A stretch of 64,000 bases of DNA from Blasia pusilla (taxonomy: Eukaryota; Marchantiophyta; Marchantiopsida; Blasiales). A program made the translations under genes and the position numbers. Below are positions 44,869 through 56,973 of the stretch, one piece after another. The stretch is from NCBI GenBank assembly GCA_050084515.1, contig CM114271.1, positions 8,246,001 to 8,310,000 of the forward strand. Reading direction: 5' to 3'. Position 1 is the stretch's first letter; every line of letters begins with the position of its first letter. Below the pieces are notes generated by a model that ran no database searches, was not told the origin of the DNA, and saw only the letters and a list, made by a program, of their open reading frames with translations.

Positions 44869-46235
44869 GGTTAGCCAATGCCGGATCTGTCGCATCGACA
44901 TCATATGGAGAAGCCGGAGATATGGAGGATCTTGGTTGGATGTGCGGGGTAGCCCAGATGGAGGCCACCGCAGTTGTGACGCATGGAGCAACCGTAGAGT
45001 TGGATCCACAGCAAGGGGAAGCCAAGAAACAGACCAGGCTTCCTCAGTCTTTCACGTTGTCCAAGGCAATGAGGACGCCATCGATGGGTCCTGATCAGAG
45101 TTCTTGGAGAGTTGGTGATGTTGTTGGTATGTAGATATGGAGGGCGATGGGAGAAGCAAGTGCGATGACTCTTATTGTTGATCCTCAAGAGGGGCATGTG
45201 TTGAGCACATTGTTGGAGGCGGCCACCGTTGTGTGGTGCGCTCCTTTATTTTCTGCTTTCAATGTTAGGACGTTGGGAGGTACACTCATCCAAGTTTTTT
45301 GGTTGGCGGCTACGCTATGTGAGCGTGGAGTTGGAGTTCATGCATCACATTCAGAGGTGATTGCAGAGGAGGTGATGGATCTGCCCTTGGAGCTGATGCT
45401 CGGGCCGTCCATATAGATTCATGGCAGGCTTCGGTTGCTAGGATGGCAGAGATGCCCGCTAGACCCGCGATAGAGCATGCAATGGATTCTCCTGGTGTTG
45501 TTTTGCTGGATAATTGGGTAGAGGTCTTCCAGTTGGTGAGTCCATGAGGTAGAGCTTTTAGTCCGCAACGCGTCTTGTTGGATTTAAGAGCACAACCCCT
45601 GATATTCGAGAAAGCGTCATTCAGAGGATTGGGCTTGACGAGAGCAGATGTGGAGTGTTGTCCATTCGGGATACATAAATCCTTAGTTGGAGCGAGTACA
45701 ACATAGTATATCATCCGACAGAAGTTCATGGTGAGGAATCTCCCGGGACATCCTACATATGAGTCTGTGGTGCAAGCCAAGGCGATAGTGATTGATGCAG
45801 AGTCCTACGACGTCTTGGTTGGTAGAGCAGTGTTATATCCGATGGGGTTCTCCCTGGATTATTGGGAGGAGTATGCGTCCTACAGACTAAGATGGCTCAT
45901 TACCTGTTTGATTCACAGGTGCAATGATCGAACGACGGCAAGGAGAGATGGCGACCTTAGCAAGATTTAGTAGTGCTATCACTTGGCCTAGTGATTTGAT
46001 TGAGGGACATGTCCATGCAGAGGATACTCCCGTTTGTGATATTTCTATGGAGAGGAGTGTCATGGTAGCCGCATCAATCCGTGGAGGAGAGGTGCTGCTT
46101 TGGGGCTCCACTGAGGAGCTTCGACGCTTAGCCACTGAGCATGTGCATACTGCGTGGAGGTAGACGTTTGCTCTAGAGTGTGACGGGTTAGAGGAACCCC
46201 AAGTAGGCAGAAGTACTGCTATGACCCCTTTTGCT
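44869..46235 (+). pseudogene. Copy A gag-pro region, ending at a breakpoint
   Basis: Continues copy A. Segment 45150-45416 (MGEASAMTLIVDP..., EVIAEEVMDLPLELMLGPS) aligns with copy B 51563-51276. Segment 45570-45900 is the aspartic protease domain: VLLDLRAQPL, where the family motif would be D-L-G-A, so the Gly is replaced by Arg; then AIVIDAESYDVLVGRAVLYP and DYWEEYASYR. Segment 45924-46163 aligns with copy B 50760-50500. Homology to copy B stops near 46235, and the integrase end of copy B follows in the opposite orientation. RT, RNase H and integrase of copy A are absent. Confidence 0.75.
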
Positions 46236-48950
46236 AAGCTCAGATCAGCTGTACCATCAATGTTAAGAAGGTGAAATGATGCACAATTACGCACATGGTC
46301 CTTCCAAGCCATACCATCGCGTCCCTCCAATAAGAGAACACCATATGATAAAACCTCATGCACTCTCAAGATAGTGCACCTTGCAGTCACATCCAACATC
46401 GTGGATGCCATCAACTGTAAGTGGACATAGTCTCCCTGATGAAACCTCCGAATAGTAGGTCCATAACCACCTCCCCAAATAGTCTTATACCTCAACTTAT
46501 CTTGATGCTGCGCAATCGCCAAGTTCTCCAACGCCATGGGCATCACTCTCCAAGACAACTCAGCCCTTTGAGAACATTCTTGCATCCACACATCAGACTC
46601 ATCAAGGTTCAACATCTCATCAACATCTTGACAAATGGCCGTAGGTAAATCCAGCCCTTGGCCATAAAGTAGCAAGTACGGTGAGAAAGACGCTAAGGAT
46701 GCCTGCTTTGAATCTTTATCCCATCACCAACCACAATAATTGGAGGTCTTAATCTACTATGTGACCTCTCTGCAAGCCATAGTTGCGTAATCCTCTCTTC
46801 ATCGTCTACACAACCCTCTCCGTTATTCCATCCGCCTTAGGATGATCTCGTGAAATGGTGCGGTGGTCGATTAGAGCCTGATCACACAGGGCCTGAAACT
46901 CTTAGTGAAAATTTGTGCCTTGGTCTGTCAAGACCTCAGTTGGTGCATCGAAATGACTCAGCACTCAATCTAGGAACGTATACGCTACTCCCTCACTTGC
47001 TTTGTTAGGCAATGCAACCAACTCTATCGACTTCGAGAAGTGCTCGACCATCACCAACATATAACGACTATGGCACTTCGTCAAAGATAAAGATCATGCA
47101 AAATGCAAAATCCATCTATAACCTAAACCCATGATTGGAAGTGGATGCAACTATGGAGTCGAAGCATTGAAGGATGCCCAAACCCTATCACACACCATGC
47201 ATCTTGCAACAAATTGTTGAACGTCAGTCTGCATGCCTTGCCACCAATATTGTATCTAGAGCAAGTTGTACGTCTGCTTCACTCCAAAATGACCCAACTC
47301 CTCATGGGCATGGCACACCAAACGTGCTCTTTGTGAAGGATGAGGCACTACACATTCTCTACCATCCTCCCAAACTCGCAACCCATGTGTCTCCTCCCAC
47401 CAGAACCATCTCGCTCGCTGTAGGATCCGATCCCGCTCTCTAGCACCCACTGTGCTCGCTACGCTCCTAATACGCAAGTACCCCAAGATTTCTCCATCGT
47501 CGTGAATATCTTGACCCCCTATCGTCTCCTCACCGGCCTCTGGATCTAAGGACTCTCCATCAGACCTCACCATTGAAGTCTCAGCAATTAGGCTCTCTAA
47601 TGCCAACAAGCCCAAATAGGCTAACGCGTGCCATCTTGGCACCAACTCCTCATCACTCTCCCCATGCCAACGACCTCCAGTTGCATATCGCTGACTCGGG
47701 CATGGATTATGGCTGAAACCACATGCATCCTTGTTGAGTGTCCCAAGTCTATGCACCACCTGGAAATCATTCTCCTGCAACAACAGAGCCCACCTCGCAA
47801 GCTTCCCTATAAGCTTTTCAAAGTGCATCAACCACTTAAGTGGCTGATGATGAGTAATAATGGTTAAGGGGTTGCTAAATAAATAACATCTGAAATATGC
47901 CATTGCCCACACTGCAGCCAAGCACTCACCCTCATACGAGCTATACTTTGCCTCTACAGCGTTGTTCGAGCAACCAACGTAAGCCCCTACAAAATTTCTA
48001 CCCTAATCGTCATGCTTGGTGAGCATGGCTCCAAGCCCCAACATGCTCCAATTGGTATGCAACTAGAAAGGACGCCCCATGATGGTCTCCTCAGTATGGG
48101 GGTGGATATCAATCTGTCCTTCAGCAGTTGAAATGCTCTCTCTTGCTTATCCCTCCAATGCCACTCGTGATCCACCTTAGTCAAGAAGGTTAGCAACTTT
48201 GCAATCAAATTGAAACCCTTCACATACCAAGTTCACCAATCTGATGAATGCACGAACTCGACTCACATGTATAGGATGTGGAATGCATGAAATAGCCTTT
48301 ATCTTTGTCAGATGCATACCAAGGCCATCTGGGTATATTGTGTGACCCTGGTACTCAATCTGGTTGTAGAAGAACTTGCACTTACTTGGATATAGCTTCA
48401 ACCCATGTAATTACAATTGTCAAAATACCTCCTCTAGATGTCACTCATGCTCCTCAATGGTGGCGCTAAAGACTACGATGTCATTAATATAACACCTTGC
48501 CAAATCCAGACCTCCCAAGGTCCTATCCACGACCCTCTGAAATTCAGTTGGGTGTTCTTTAACCCAAATGGTAAGAACCATCACTGGTACAAACAATCCT
48601 TCCCATGAGGATCAATGTTCGAAAATGCAGTCTTCTGCCTATCCTCCAATCTGATAGGCAACTGATAGTATATGGTTTTAAGATCTAACAAACTGAAGAC
48701 CTTTACATGCCCAATAGCATCAAAGATCTCCTCAGGGATTAGCATGACATACCTATCGGACTTCATCTATGGATTGATAGGCCGGTAATCTCCACACATC
48801 TGCCTATACGTCCTGTTGCCATGCATATCCTTCTTGGCGGGCATGACAGTGAAATATGCATACTCTCCATGCAACATCTCCACTAGTCCAACTCCAACCA
48901 AGTCTTGGCTCCTACTATGAATCAGAGCCCTCTCCATATTACTGTACCTG
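46236..48950 (-). pseudogene. Copy B pol: RT, RNase H, integrase
   Basis: Minus-strand Ty3/Gypsy pol relic. RT pieces around 48900-48580 contain FSLLDLKTIYYQLPIR (the D in LLDL is the first catalytic Asp) and AFSNIDPHGKDCLYQ. A following segment has VVFSATIEEHEWHLEEV; the downstream linker (48401-48177) has KCKFFYNQIEYQGHTI. RNase H (48223-47700) has LVGCSNNAVEAKYSSYEGE- and HHQPLKWLMHFEKLIGKLAR-like words. Integrase has a zinc module (HAHEELGHFGVKQTY, CMVC), then DQGTNF and HPKADGITERVV for the later DDE residues. A C-terminal tail runs to 46240. Many stops and shifts. No family closer than Ty3/Gypsy can be named safely. Confidence 0.82.
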
Positions 48951-50339
48951 TAGGATCATCCGAAGATTGGCGTGTCACTCGACAACTCAATGCGAATCCT
49001 TGGTCCCTTCAATGTATCCAAATCATGCATACTAAATGCAAAAGAACTCCTATTTCTCCTAAGGAACTGATGTGCCGCTCTCCTCTTGTCAACTTAGGGC
49101 CCATATCTGGCTCCCAAGTCTCCATCGCGACTACGGTAGGACTCTCCAAAGCGGGTATCGGTAGTTGCTATGATGCAACTCCGTCTCGCACAATAAAACT
49201 TGCCTGCTCCTCTACATCCAACTGCAAAATCTGATCTCCTCCATGTGAAGAAACCAAAACTACGCTCGATGTCATGGCTGCCATCTCTCGGCATACCTAG
49301 AAAATATCCCAAGAAGTCCACAGATATCTATCCTTATCACCCTTGGTGTATTGATCTCCTCGGGTCTCACCCCCAACCACTGCCTCAACTATCTCGGTAG
49401 GCATAGGGCTCATCAATGTAACAATTAGGATCTGTCATAACCTCAAAAGATGTTGCTCAGCTACTCCGAAGCTGATAATCCATGTCAAGAAATTCAGGTC
49501 CATCGAATGACTCAAGACATGTCGGCGTGATGCCTCTTATAGTGATGGTATTGCCGTCACTCCTATAGGGAATCCCATTGTTCCCTCTCGCTCATCGGCA
49601 TTGGGCTCCACCAATCGCTATACTAGGTCATTCCAAACCAAGCTATGTCTGGCCTCCTTGAATACATAGGAAGCTGGAAAACTCAAAAAAATGGGAAAGG
49701 CTACCCGTGGCATGCCAATTCTATCGACCATAATCAACGGCCATCGACCATCATGCCTCATTGCCTATGATCGACGACGTGCATCCAGAATAGAATCCAC
49801 CAACAAATCAGAGGGGCGCTCCACTCTCGCATAAGCCCTCCGCAAAACCTCATGTGGCACCAAGTTGGTCCACCAAAGATGTGGGCGATGTGCTCGAGAA
49901 CTTACACTGGCTGCATCCAACAACATTGTTGGGCCAATCCATAGGTGCACTTGATGTGTACTTGTCAGCACTCCGGATCGCGAATCGCCCAAAATCGGCA
50001 AATTCTCCACAATGTATGCTGGAGAACATGACTGATGCTTCTGCGAGTGTCGCAAGATCTCCCAAAACAACCTGGATTGAGTGTCAAGCAACCCGCTACC
50101 TTGTCCAACACTTGACTAGCCCTAACACAACCAACAAGCAATGACCAAATCTATGGTCCCTACCCGCTCCAAGTCCTACGCCCCTAGCAGTGAAATGTCC
50201 CTCGCTAGGGAACTCAGGTATCCCTGTACGGCGGATGTATACAACAAGTTGAGAAATTGGAGGCATAACTCCGCCACATGGTGAAGTGAAGCTCGCCTCG
50301 CAACATCATCAATCTTAAGATACAAGTACTGTTGTACAT
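48951..50339 (-). pseudogene. Copy B region between protease and RT
   Basis: The expected spacer between protease and RT in copy B. Frames of 75-140 codons exist on both strands but show no domain; the minus-strand ones are fragments of the decayed polyprotein. Nothing else is recognised in this 1.4 kb. Confidence 0.45.
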
Positions 50340-51130
50340 GCACTTATGTGTGCAAAACAATAGCTAAGCAAGTGCTAATCCCTCCAAAGAGATCCCACAC
50401 GCAAGTACCCTCCTCGAGGATGTGCCACACACTTGGGGTGGTGTCCAAAGGGGTCATAGTAGCACTCTCCGCTACCTCGGACCCAACACGCTTTGGTGCA
50501 AATCCCTCATTCCACGCCGTTTGTACATGCTCATCGGCCAAGCGTTGGAGCTCCTCACTCGAGCCCCACAGCGGCACCTCTCCTCCACGGAATGATGTGG
50601 CTACCATAACACTCCTCTCCCTAGAAGTGTCAGATGTGGGGGTGTGCTCTGCATGCTCATACCCCTCAATCAAGTCACAAGGCCACGTGATGGCGTTGCT
50701 GAATGCGGCTAATGCGCCATTTCTCTTGGCTGTCGCTCGATCACTCCACCCGTGAATCAAAGAGGTAATGAGCTAGGTTGCCCATCACCTGATTGCCATC
50801 CTGGTATGTAGGTTGCTGACTCCTCCTAGTAATCCAAGGGAAACCCCATCAGGTACAACACTACTCCACCAACCAAGACGTCATAGGACTCGACATCGGT
50901 CACTATCGCCTTGGCTCACACCATGGAATCATTTGTAGGATGTCCTAGGTGAATCCTCACCACGACCTCCTATTGGGTGATAAACTATGTGGTACTTGCT
51001 CCAGCCAAGAATGTATGTATCTTGAATGGACAACGCTCCACAGTAGCCCTCGTCAGGCCCAAATTTGTGAATGTCGCTTTCCCCAACATCAAGGGTTGCG
51101 CTCCTAAATTTAACAAGATACATTGCGGAA
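50340..51130 (-). pseudogene. Copy B aspartic protease region
   Basis: At about 51125-51095 the minus strand reads CILLNLGAQPLML, the same domain as copy A but with Asn in place of the catalytic Asp. It continues with NLGLTRATVERCPFKIHTF and DVESYDVLVGG. Segment 50760-50500 then aligns with copy A 45924-46163 (RERSVMVATSFRGGEVPLWG). Together the two copies show that the family had a D-L-G-A protease; each copy has lost a different key residue. Confidence 0.75.
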
Positions 51131-53000
51131 AAAAAAATCTACCTCTTAGACTAACCAAATGAAATACCTCTCCCTAGTTATCTAGGAACAAAACACATGG
51201 AGCAACCATGGCACGCTCTATCGCGGGTCTAGCGGGAATCTTGACCATCCTAGTAGCCGCAACCTGCCATAAATCTCAGGTGGACGGCCCAAGCATCAAC
51301 TCCAAGGGCACGTCCATCACCTCCTCTGCAATCACCTCTGAACGTGATGCAGGAACACCATCTCCACGCTCAAATAGCATAGCTTCCAGCCAAAAAACCT
51401 CGGCGGGTATACCTCCCAACGTCATAACATTGGAAGCTAAAAACAAAGGAGCATGGTACACCATCATGGCCGCCCCCAACATCGTACTCGACACATGCTC
51501 CTCCCGAGCATCAGCAATAGGAGTCATCGTACTTGCTTCTCCCATCTCCCTTTGTGCTTGCATACTAACAACATCAACTCTCTGGGAACTCTAATCAAGA
51601 CCCATCGATGGGATCCTCATCGCCTCGCACAATGTGAAAGACTGAGGAAGCCTGGTTTGTTTCCTGGCTTCCCCTCTATGTGGATCCAACTCTGTGGCAT
51701 CTCCACGTGTAATAACAAGCTCTGCCTCCAACTGGATAGTCAAGCACATCGAGCCATGATCCTCCATATCTCTGGCCGCTCCATAAGACGTTGATGCCAC
51801 AGATCCAGCATTGGATAACCTCAATTCCATATAGAAAATATGTTGATGTAGTTGTTGTATCTAAGCAGCCATCCCAGCCTCATGTTGGCATCTCCCTCAA
51901 CGCATCTAAGTAGCGGAACTCTACCTCCTCCACGGGCAACTCCACCACCCCCTTGGGCAAATCGAACTCCTCGTCCGCGAACGGGACCACCTGGTGCAGG
52001 ACCTCTAGGCCCACCTAGACCAAAAACTTACTCTAGTGACCTCTCTTATCCTCGGTCAGGACATAACTGAGGGTGTAGGTTGAAACACCTAGCACATGTG
52101 TGACCGTACCTCTAACAATAGTCACAGTGATAAACTCCTAGTGCAACACCATCTCCTCCTCTATTTTGAGGCACGCGTCCATGACCTTGACGAGTGCAAT
52201 TGTATTGATGATGGGCTCCCCCACATGTCCAACAAATAAGCGCAAGTGGAATTGCATTGATGATGGGCTCCACCACATGCCCAACAAATAAGCGCATGTG
52301 GCTGCTGGTGAGCCGCATATGAAGGCACAAGTGTTTGTGGCACGGCCTCCCGGTATCCTCCCCAAGCTTGTGGTGCCATAGACCTATCTTGGAATCCACG
52401 TTGCTGCATTGGTGGTGCACGCAATCATGACTGCTCTAGCCTAGAACCCATGGTGGCCACGCTCTCCTCCGCCATGGTACGCTCAATGTTCTCGGAATTT
52501 GTAAAACATCTCTCAACGTCGGTGAGGTGTGCATAAGAAGTACCCCATCCCTCACCCATATCCGCACGTCTCAATCGAGTATCGCGTACCATGCCTAGAT
52601 AGCTTAGGACTCTCTAACCCCCCTGAGTCACGCCAATCAATCAGCGCAAGCAAGTGTAGGCCTCACGCAAACTCTCACCCGGGCGCTGCTCAAAGTCGTG
52701 GATGCTCCGCAACTTCTCAGTCCATACCCTTTGAGTAGCTCGTCCATAACTTAGCAAAGAACTCAACTATGGAGTTGAACTTGGGAAGAACTCAACAGGA
52801 CGATGCAACTGCTCCAATTCGAGTTACCCCTCCTAACACATCACTAGTGGAAGAGGAAGTAGCCTCTCATGACTCCTCCTCCTCATCTCGAAACGGCTGA
52901 GTCCATGACACATAGTGTGGGTCATAGAAGAGTCTCCATGCCTCAATCTCCCGGGCATATCTCTAGGAGAACTCATGGTAATCGTCCATGGGCGACCCCT
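51131..53000 (-). pseudogene. Copy B gag
   Basis: Minus-strand counterpart of copy A gag. Segment 51563-51276 matches the EEVMDVPLELMLGPS block. Segment 52424-52110 carries the knuckle CWACGGAHH. Segment 52550-52450 carries the DVERCFTNSENIERTMAEES part that in copy A is broken by the solo LTR. The knuckle region contains a 52-bp tandem duplication (about 52204-52307) which, not being a multiple of three, shifts the frame. Many stops. Confidence 0.72.
52204..52307. repeat. 52-bp tandem duplication in copy B gag
   Basis: ATTGATGATGGGCTCC begins at 52204 and again at 52256. Both copies continue with CCACATG, CCAACAAATAAGCGCA and GTGG, with only three or so differences. It duplicates the zinc-knuckle coding segment and puts it out of frame. 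Confidence 0.9.
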
Positions 53001-54187
53001 CTAAATGGTGGAACATTCCGTTCCATGCTGTAAATGGGTTTAACTCTATGGAGTTCCTAGCCCCCTGTGAGATACACCAACTCCTAAACTTTGCAATGAA
53101 CTACTGTAACTCTATAGTGCCTATAACACCCAAAAACCTATGCGGTCCTCTACCCTGGTCGTCCATCTCGTACGCCCAAATGGTAGGACCACTCAATGTG
53201 TGCGCTGAATCACTAACACACTCCTCTACGTTATCCCCCTCCTCTGACGATGACATAGAAGGAGGATGAGGCGGTCCCTCACGTGGAGACCCTCGAAAAC
53301 TCGTGCCACTTCGCGTAAATCCTCTAGAGCTACTCTCACGTCCACCACCTTGCCTCTCAAAGTCTCAAAAGGATGCAGTGATGATCCTCGTACCCCTCTC
53401 ACACGATTACTCTCAATCCTGCGAGTAATCACTCAAACTAAACATGCGGCACTCAATCTACACTCTCTCACTGAGACGTGTGCTATGTAGCAATAAGCAG
53501 CGTGGTGCGGAAAATTGGCTACTATCCTATCATCTCATCGACAGAACATACCCTCGACTCTGGACATCCCACATAGGTCTTTGTCGCCTAAACCCATACA
53601 TCAATGATGCTCGTAGCATCTCCACGAAACCCAATATCCCTAGTAACTACCCAATTCCCGGAATTCCCTCACACGTGCAGGGCAAAAGACTTGAATGGAT
53701 AACCTGACAACAAATGTCGATGTCGCTCCTCAATCAGCAACTGTAAATCTTGACCCCAAGTTGATTGTGAAGGCAAAACTCCTCCAATCAGCAAGTCATA
53801 CTCATGTGATACTGATAATGCTTAAATCTCCTCGATGTGCGGTGCTGGTCCAGAGGTACAGTGCGGTACAGGTGACACACAATGGCTATATACGGCATGG
53901 CACTTGGGAATGTGGTGCAACACTCAGTGGCATACCCTCCTCAATAAAAAAAATACACTCTCTGCTCCCAATGATGGTGCGGCTCTGCGATCGAGATGGT
54001 GTAGTGCGGCCATGAGTGGCATGACGCGGCAATGGGCCGCTGGTTGCGGCTACAAGCGTCATGGCATGGTACTTGATTGTCGTCAAGCGGCTACAAATCA
54101 TGGCATATCCAAGCGGAAAGAAAACTTGGACCTCATAAATCCAAGGATCACTTGTCACTGTCGGCGGCCAACGGAAACCATAGTAAC
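53001..54187 (-). other. 5' region (leader/LTR) of retroelement copy B
   Basis: Matches 41657-42540 in reverse orientation: shared words GATTGGAGGAGTTTTG, GGGATATTGGGTTTCGTG and TGATGTATGGGTTTAG on the minus strand. No coding domain. It ends where the family 1 LTR starts at 54188. The true end of copy B cannot be placed. Confidence 0.55.
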
Positions 54188-55151
54188 TTTCGCGACGCTC
54201 ATGACCAAACGAGTGCCAAAGCGGAACATCGGAACATTAGCGGGCTCACGCTAAGATGGTTTGCGCGTTGGAGTAGTCTTGAAGAAGAGACAAGAGACGA
54301 GATGCAAGCGAGGCTTCGCGTTTCAAATGTTGTGGTCACGACCGAGAAACCTAGACCAAACGGGGAATAAGACTTGAAAGGAGTTGAGTCTAGAAAGTGG
54401 GTTGCCAAAGGAAGAATCTGGATTTGGAACGCCAATAGCGTTTGAGAGTTTTGGACTGTATTTATAACCATTACTTTTAGCGCCAAGATGCGTTTGGATT
54501 AAACAAGGGTGCGTTGGAAGGCTTATGGAAATGGGATTCAAACGCACTAAAGATCTCTGCAAACGCATAAGCAACGGCTGAGAAACAACCCTGAAACGAC
54601 TATAAGTAGAGTCGGGTTGAGGGCCACAATGAAGGGCCCGATCCTCCTTTTCCAAAGGGGGTGGTCTCCAAGAGTGATTGGAACTCGAACCCCACTTTGG
54701 GCGCCATAGGGCGGCTCAAGGGCATGGAACGGATCAAGAGTTTGGGGTTGGGTTGGAAAACCTGAACCAAGTCTACAGAGGTGATTTTAGACATCCCTCT
54801 TGGATTTCACCCCACGACTCAATTGCTTGGGTCTTGGTTTGGAACTCGCATGAGGTCCGTTGAACAGTTGGGATCGCTAGGCGCGCAAGTGCCGTTTTAG
54901 GTTCCTGGACTAATCAGGAAGTCTATTCCAAGTCTTGAAGGACTTGCCATGTTTTGGAAACTAGGAAGTAAGGAAAGTTGAGCTTGATGAGACGCCGAGT
55001 TGAGAACTCGGTGGGTTGGAACGCTGGTTGGCCCAGACCCGACTAATGAGAGTGCGTGTTTGGGTGCTGATCGGCGTTGAGATCATGTCCTACTGAACAT
55101 ACGCTTCCGCAACACTAAAGGTTGACGTTCAAGGAGAGTAGGGGCGCGACA
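54188..55151 (+). repeat. 5' LTR of the chromovirus (family 1)
   Basis: 964 bp. It begins TTTCGCGACGCTCATG (the terminal TG has become TT) and ends GGGGCGCGACA. It matches 43274-44275 along its length, with small indels. The primer site follows after two bases, which fixes the boundary. Confidence 0.9.
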
Positions 55152-55153
55152 AG

Positions 55154-55166
55154 TGGTATCAGAGCT
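55154..55166 (+). other. Primer-binding site, initiator Met tRNA
   Basis: TGGTATCAGAGCT lies two bases after the LTR end. It is complementary to the 3' end of plant initiator tRNA-Met, the common primer of chromoviruses. Confidence 0.95.
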
Positions 55167-55296
55167 AATCCTTGGTGAACGAGAACTTGGGGTCGTGGGA
55201 TCAACCAGACGCTTGGGAAAACTCAAGGTAGCGGCCAGACTCAGACGCTCAAGGAGGGACGCAAGAAACGAGGAGGAGATATGAGTGAGTTGGCTT

Positions 55297-56178
55297 GAAA
55301 ATGGTGATCAAGGGAGAACAACCCAAGAAGCGCCGAATCAAGCGACGTGAACCAAGAGAGGAACCAACGCTGGACCGTGAAGCTATGGAGGAGACGGAGA
55401 CTCCCGAAGAGCTGAACGCCAGACGTGAGGACGTTCTAGAGGCGAATCCTTCCGCAGAGCCATCGGGCCAAAACTCAGGGGAACCGACCGAGTCAAGCCA
55501 GACGTTGGACTTGTTGAAGCTATTGGTGGAGCAGATGTCCCAGCAAAGCAAGCGGATTGCAGAGTTAGAGGCCACCCAACTCCGGGTGCGGGCAAAAAGC
55601 TCTGCAAGACAAACCTGCCCACGCCATTCACTGGGATGGGGCGCTCGCGGAAAGGGAAGGATTTCCTTAGAGAACTAGAACTGTACTTCGAGGCGCAGAG
55701 GTCAGCTGAGCAGGACAAGGTGACGGTAGCCATTACTTTCCTGAAGGATCATGCCCTACAATGGTGGATAGCTCAACGAGAGGAATATGTGGCCGGCGAC
55801 TCACCTCTGAGTTGGGAGGAGTTTAAGGTGTTGATTGGGGATCAATTCACTCGAGAGTACCAAGGGTTGCGCGACACGGTGGAATGCGTGCGGATGCGGG
55901 AGAGTGATTCCTTAAGCGCGTATGTGAGAGAGTTTAGTGCGAAACTGACTTCTCTTCCAAAGATGGATGAGCACGCAAAGAAGGCTATCTTCATTAGTGG
56001 ACTCAAGTCAAGCGCTGAAAAGGCCCTTTACCGAATGCCGACGTTGCCAGATACCTGCGCGGATCTTCTGAAGCTAGCGGAGTGGATTGGGGATGATGAG
56101 GTCCAAACCCATAAACCCTTTGAGCCAAAAGGTTTTCCGAAGAAGTCAAAAAATAATGAGACGTTCAAAAGAGTCTAG
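55297..56178 (+). pseudogene. gag: Chromovirus gag
   Basis: Frame 1 (from about 55301 to 55678) encodes a basic N-terminus (KKRRIKRREPREEP) and a helical segment (LLKLLVEQMSQQSKRIAELE). A frameshift near 55620 leads to frame 2 (55602-56178), which reads LPTPFTGMGRSRKGKDFLRE, LELYFEAQ, ALQWWIAQREEY, SWEEFKVLIGDQFTREYQ and LSAYVREFSAKLTSLP, a textbook gag domain. Without the frameshift the two halves would join as one Gag, so this copy is broken at one point only in this part. In the family Gag forms the virus-like particle. Confidence 0.88.
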
Positions 56179-56229
56179 AGTGGGGGCCAGCATGATCCAG
56201 GAGAGTCGTCTGTCCCAAAAGCAACACGA

Positions 56230-56961
56230 GTGGAACTTCATGCGAAGCCAAGAGGAGGACAACACTCGAAGTCAGGGAATGGCAAGGTCATATGCTACAA
56301 TTGTGGCAAACCGGGGCACCTGGCGAAAGTGTGTTCAAAACCGAAGGTCAGTAATGGGAGTATGATTGCATTTGCTGCTAAGCATCTGTTGGCAGGTGAT
56401 CTCGAGACGTCCCTCCAGGTCACCAAGAGGACGCACAATTTGGTGTACCTAAGGTCCAAGATTGCTCATCGCGATGTGTTGTTGCTCGTGGATACACGTG
56501 CTTCGCACTCCTTCCTAAGCCCAAGAATCGTGAAGGAACTGGGGTTGTCTACCTCTAAGGCGGATGAGCCCATTCAAGTAGGATTTGCATGAGGCAAGTC
56601 TCATCCGACTTCTGAATTGGTCTTGGGTTTGACCGTAGGATGCGGGGTATTCCAGTTGAAGGAGAATTTCACTGTGTGTGAAATGGATGGCATTGACGGA
56701 GACTTGGGGAACACATTCCTAGATGCGTATGAGGTGGAGTTAAGACGTAGACCCTTGAGGCTGAGCATCTTGCTAAAAGGCAAACGGTTACAGGTGCGGT
56801 TGGTCCGTGAGGTTCCGGAGAAAAAGGAGTTAGTGAACTCGTTTACAAGGAGGAGCATGACCGAGTTCGAGGATGGATTTCTCGGCTTGATGAGACAAGT
56901 GGAGGAGGCTACAAGCAGAATACGCGGAGATCAGGACACTGCTTCAAGGGGAATCCCATAA
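56230..56961 (+). pseudogene. Chromovirus zinc knuckle and aspartic protease
   Basis: CYNCGKPGHLAKVC is a perfect CCHC knuckle at about 56300-56340. The protease follows with VDTRASHSFLSPRIVKELGL; the family motif is V-D-T-G-A-S-H-S, so the catalytic-loop Gly is Arg here. A TGA at 56590 interrupts the domain, and then LVLGLTVGCGVFQLKENFTV and DLGNTFLDAYEVELRRRP complete it. The same frame continues to TAA at 56959 and TAG at 56971. The lost Gly plus the stop should abolish activity. Confidence 0.85.
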
Positions 56962-56973
56962 CCACTCTAGGAA

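Noticed and set aside
47145-49400. Plus-strand ORFs opposite copy B pol
   Set aside because: They are antisense shadows of the recognisable RT, RNase H and integrase frames on the minus strand.
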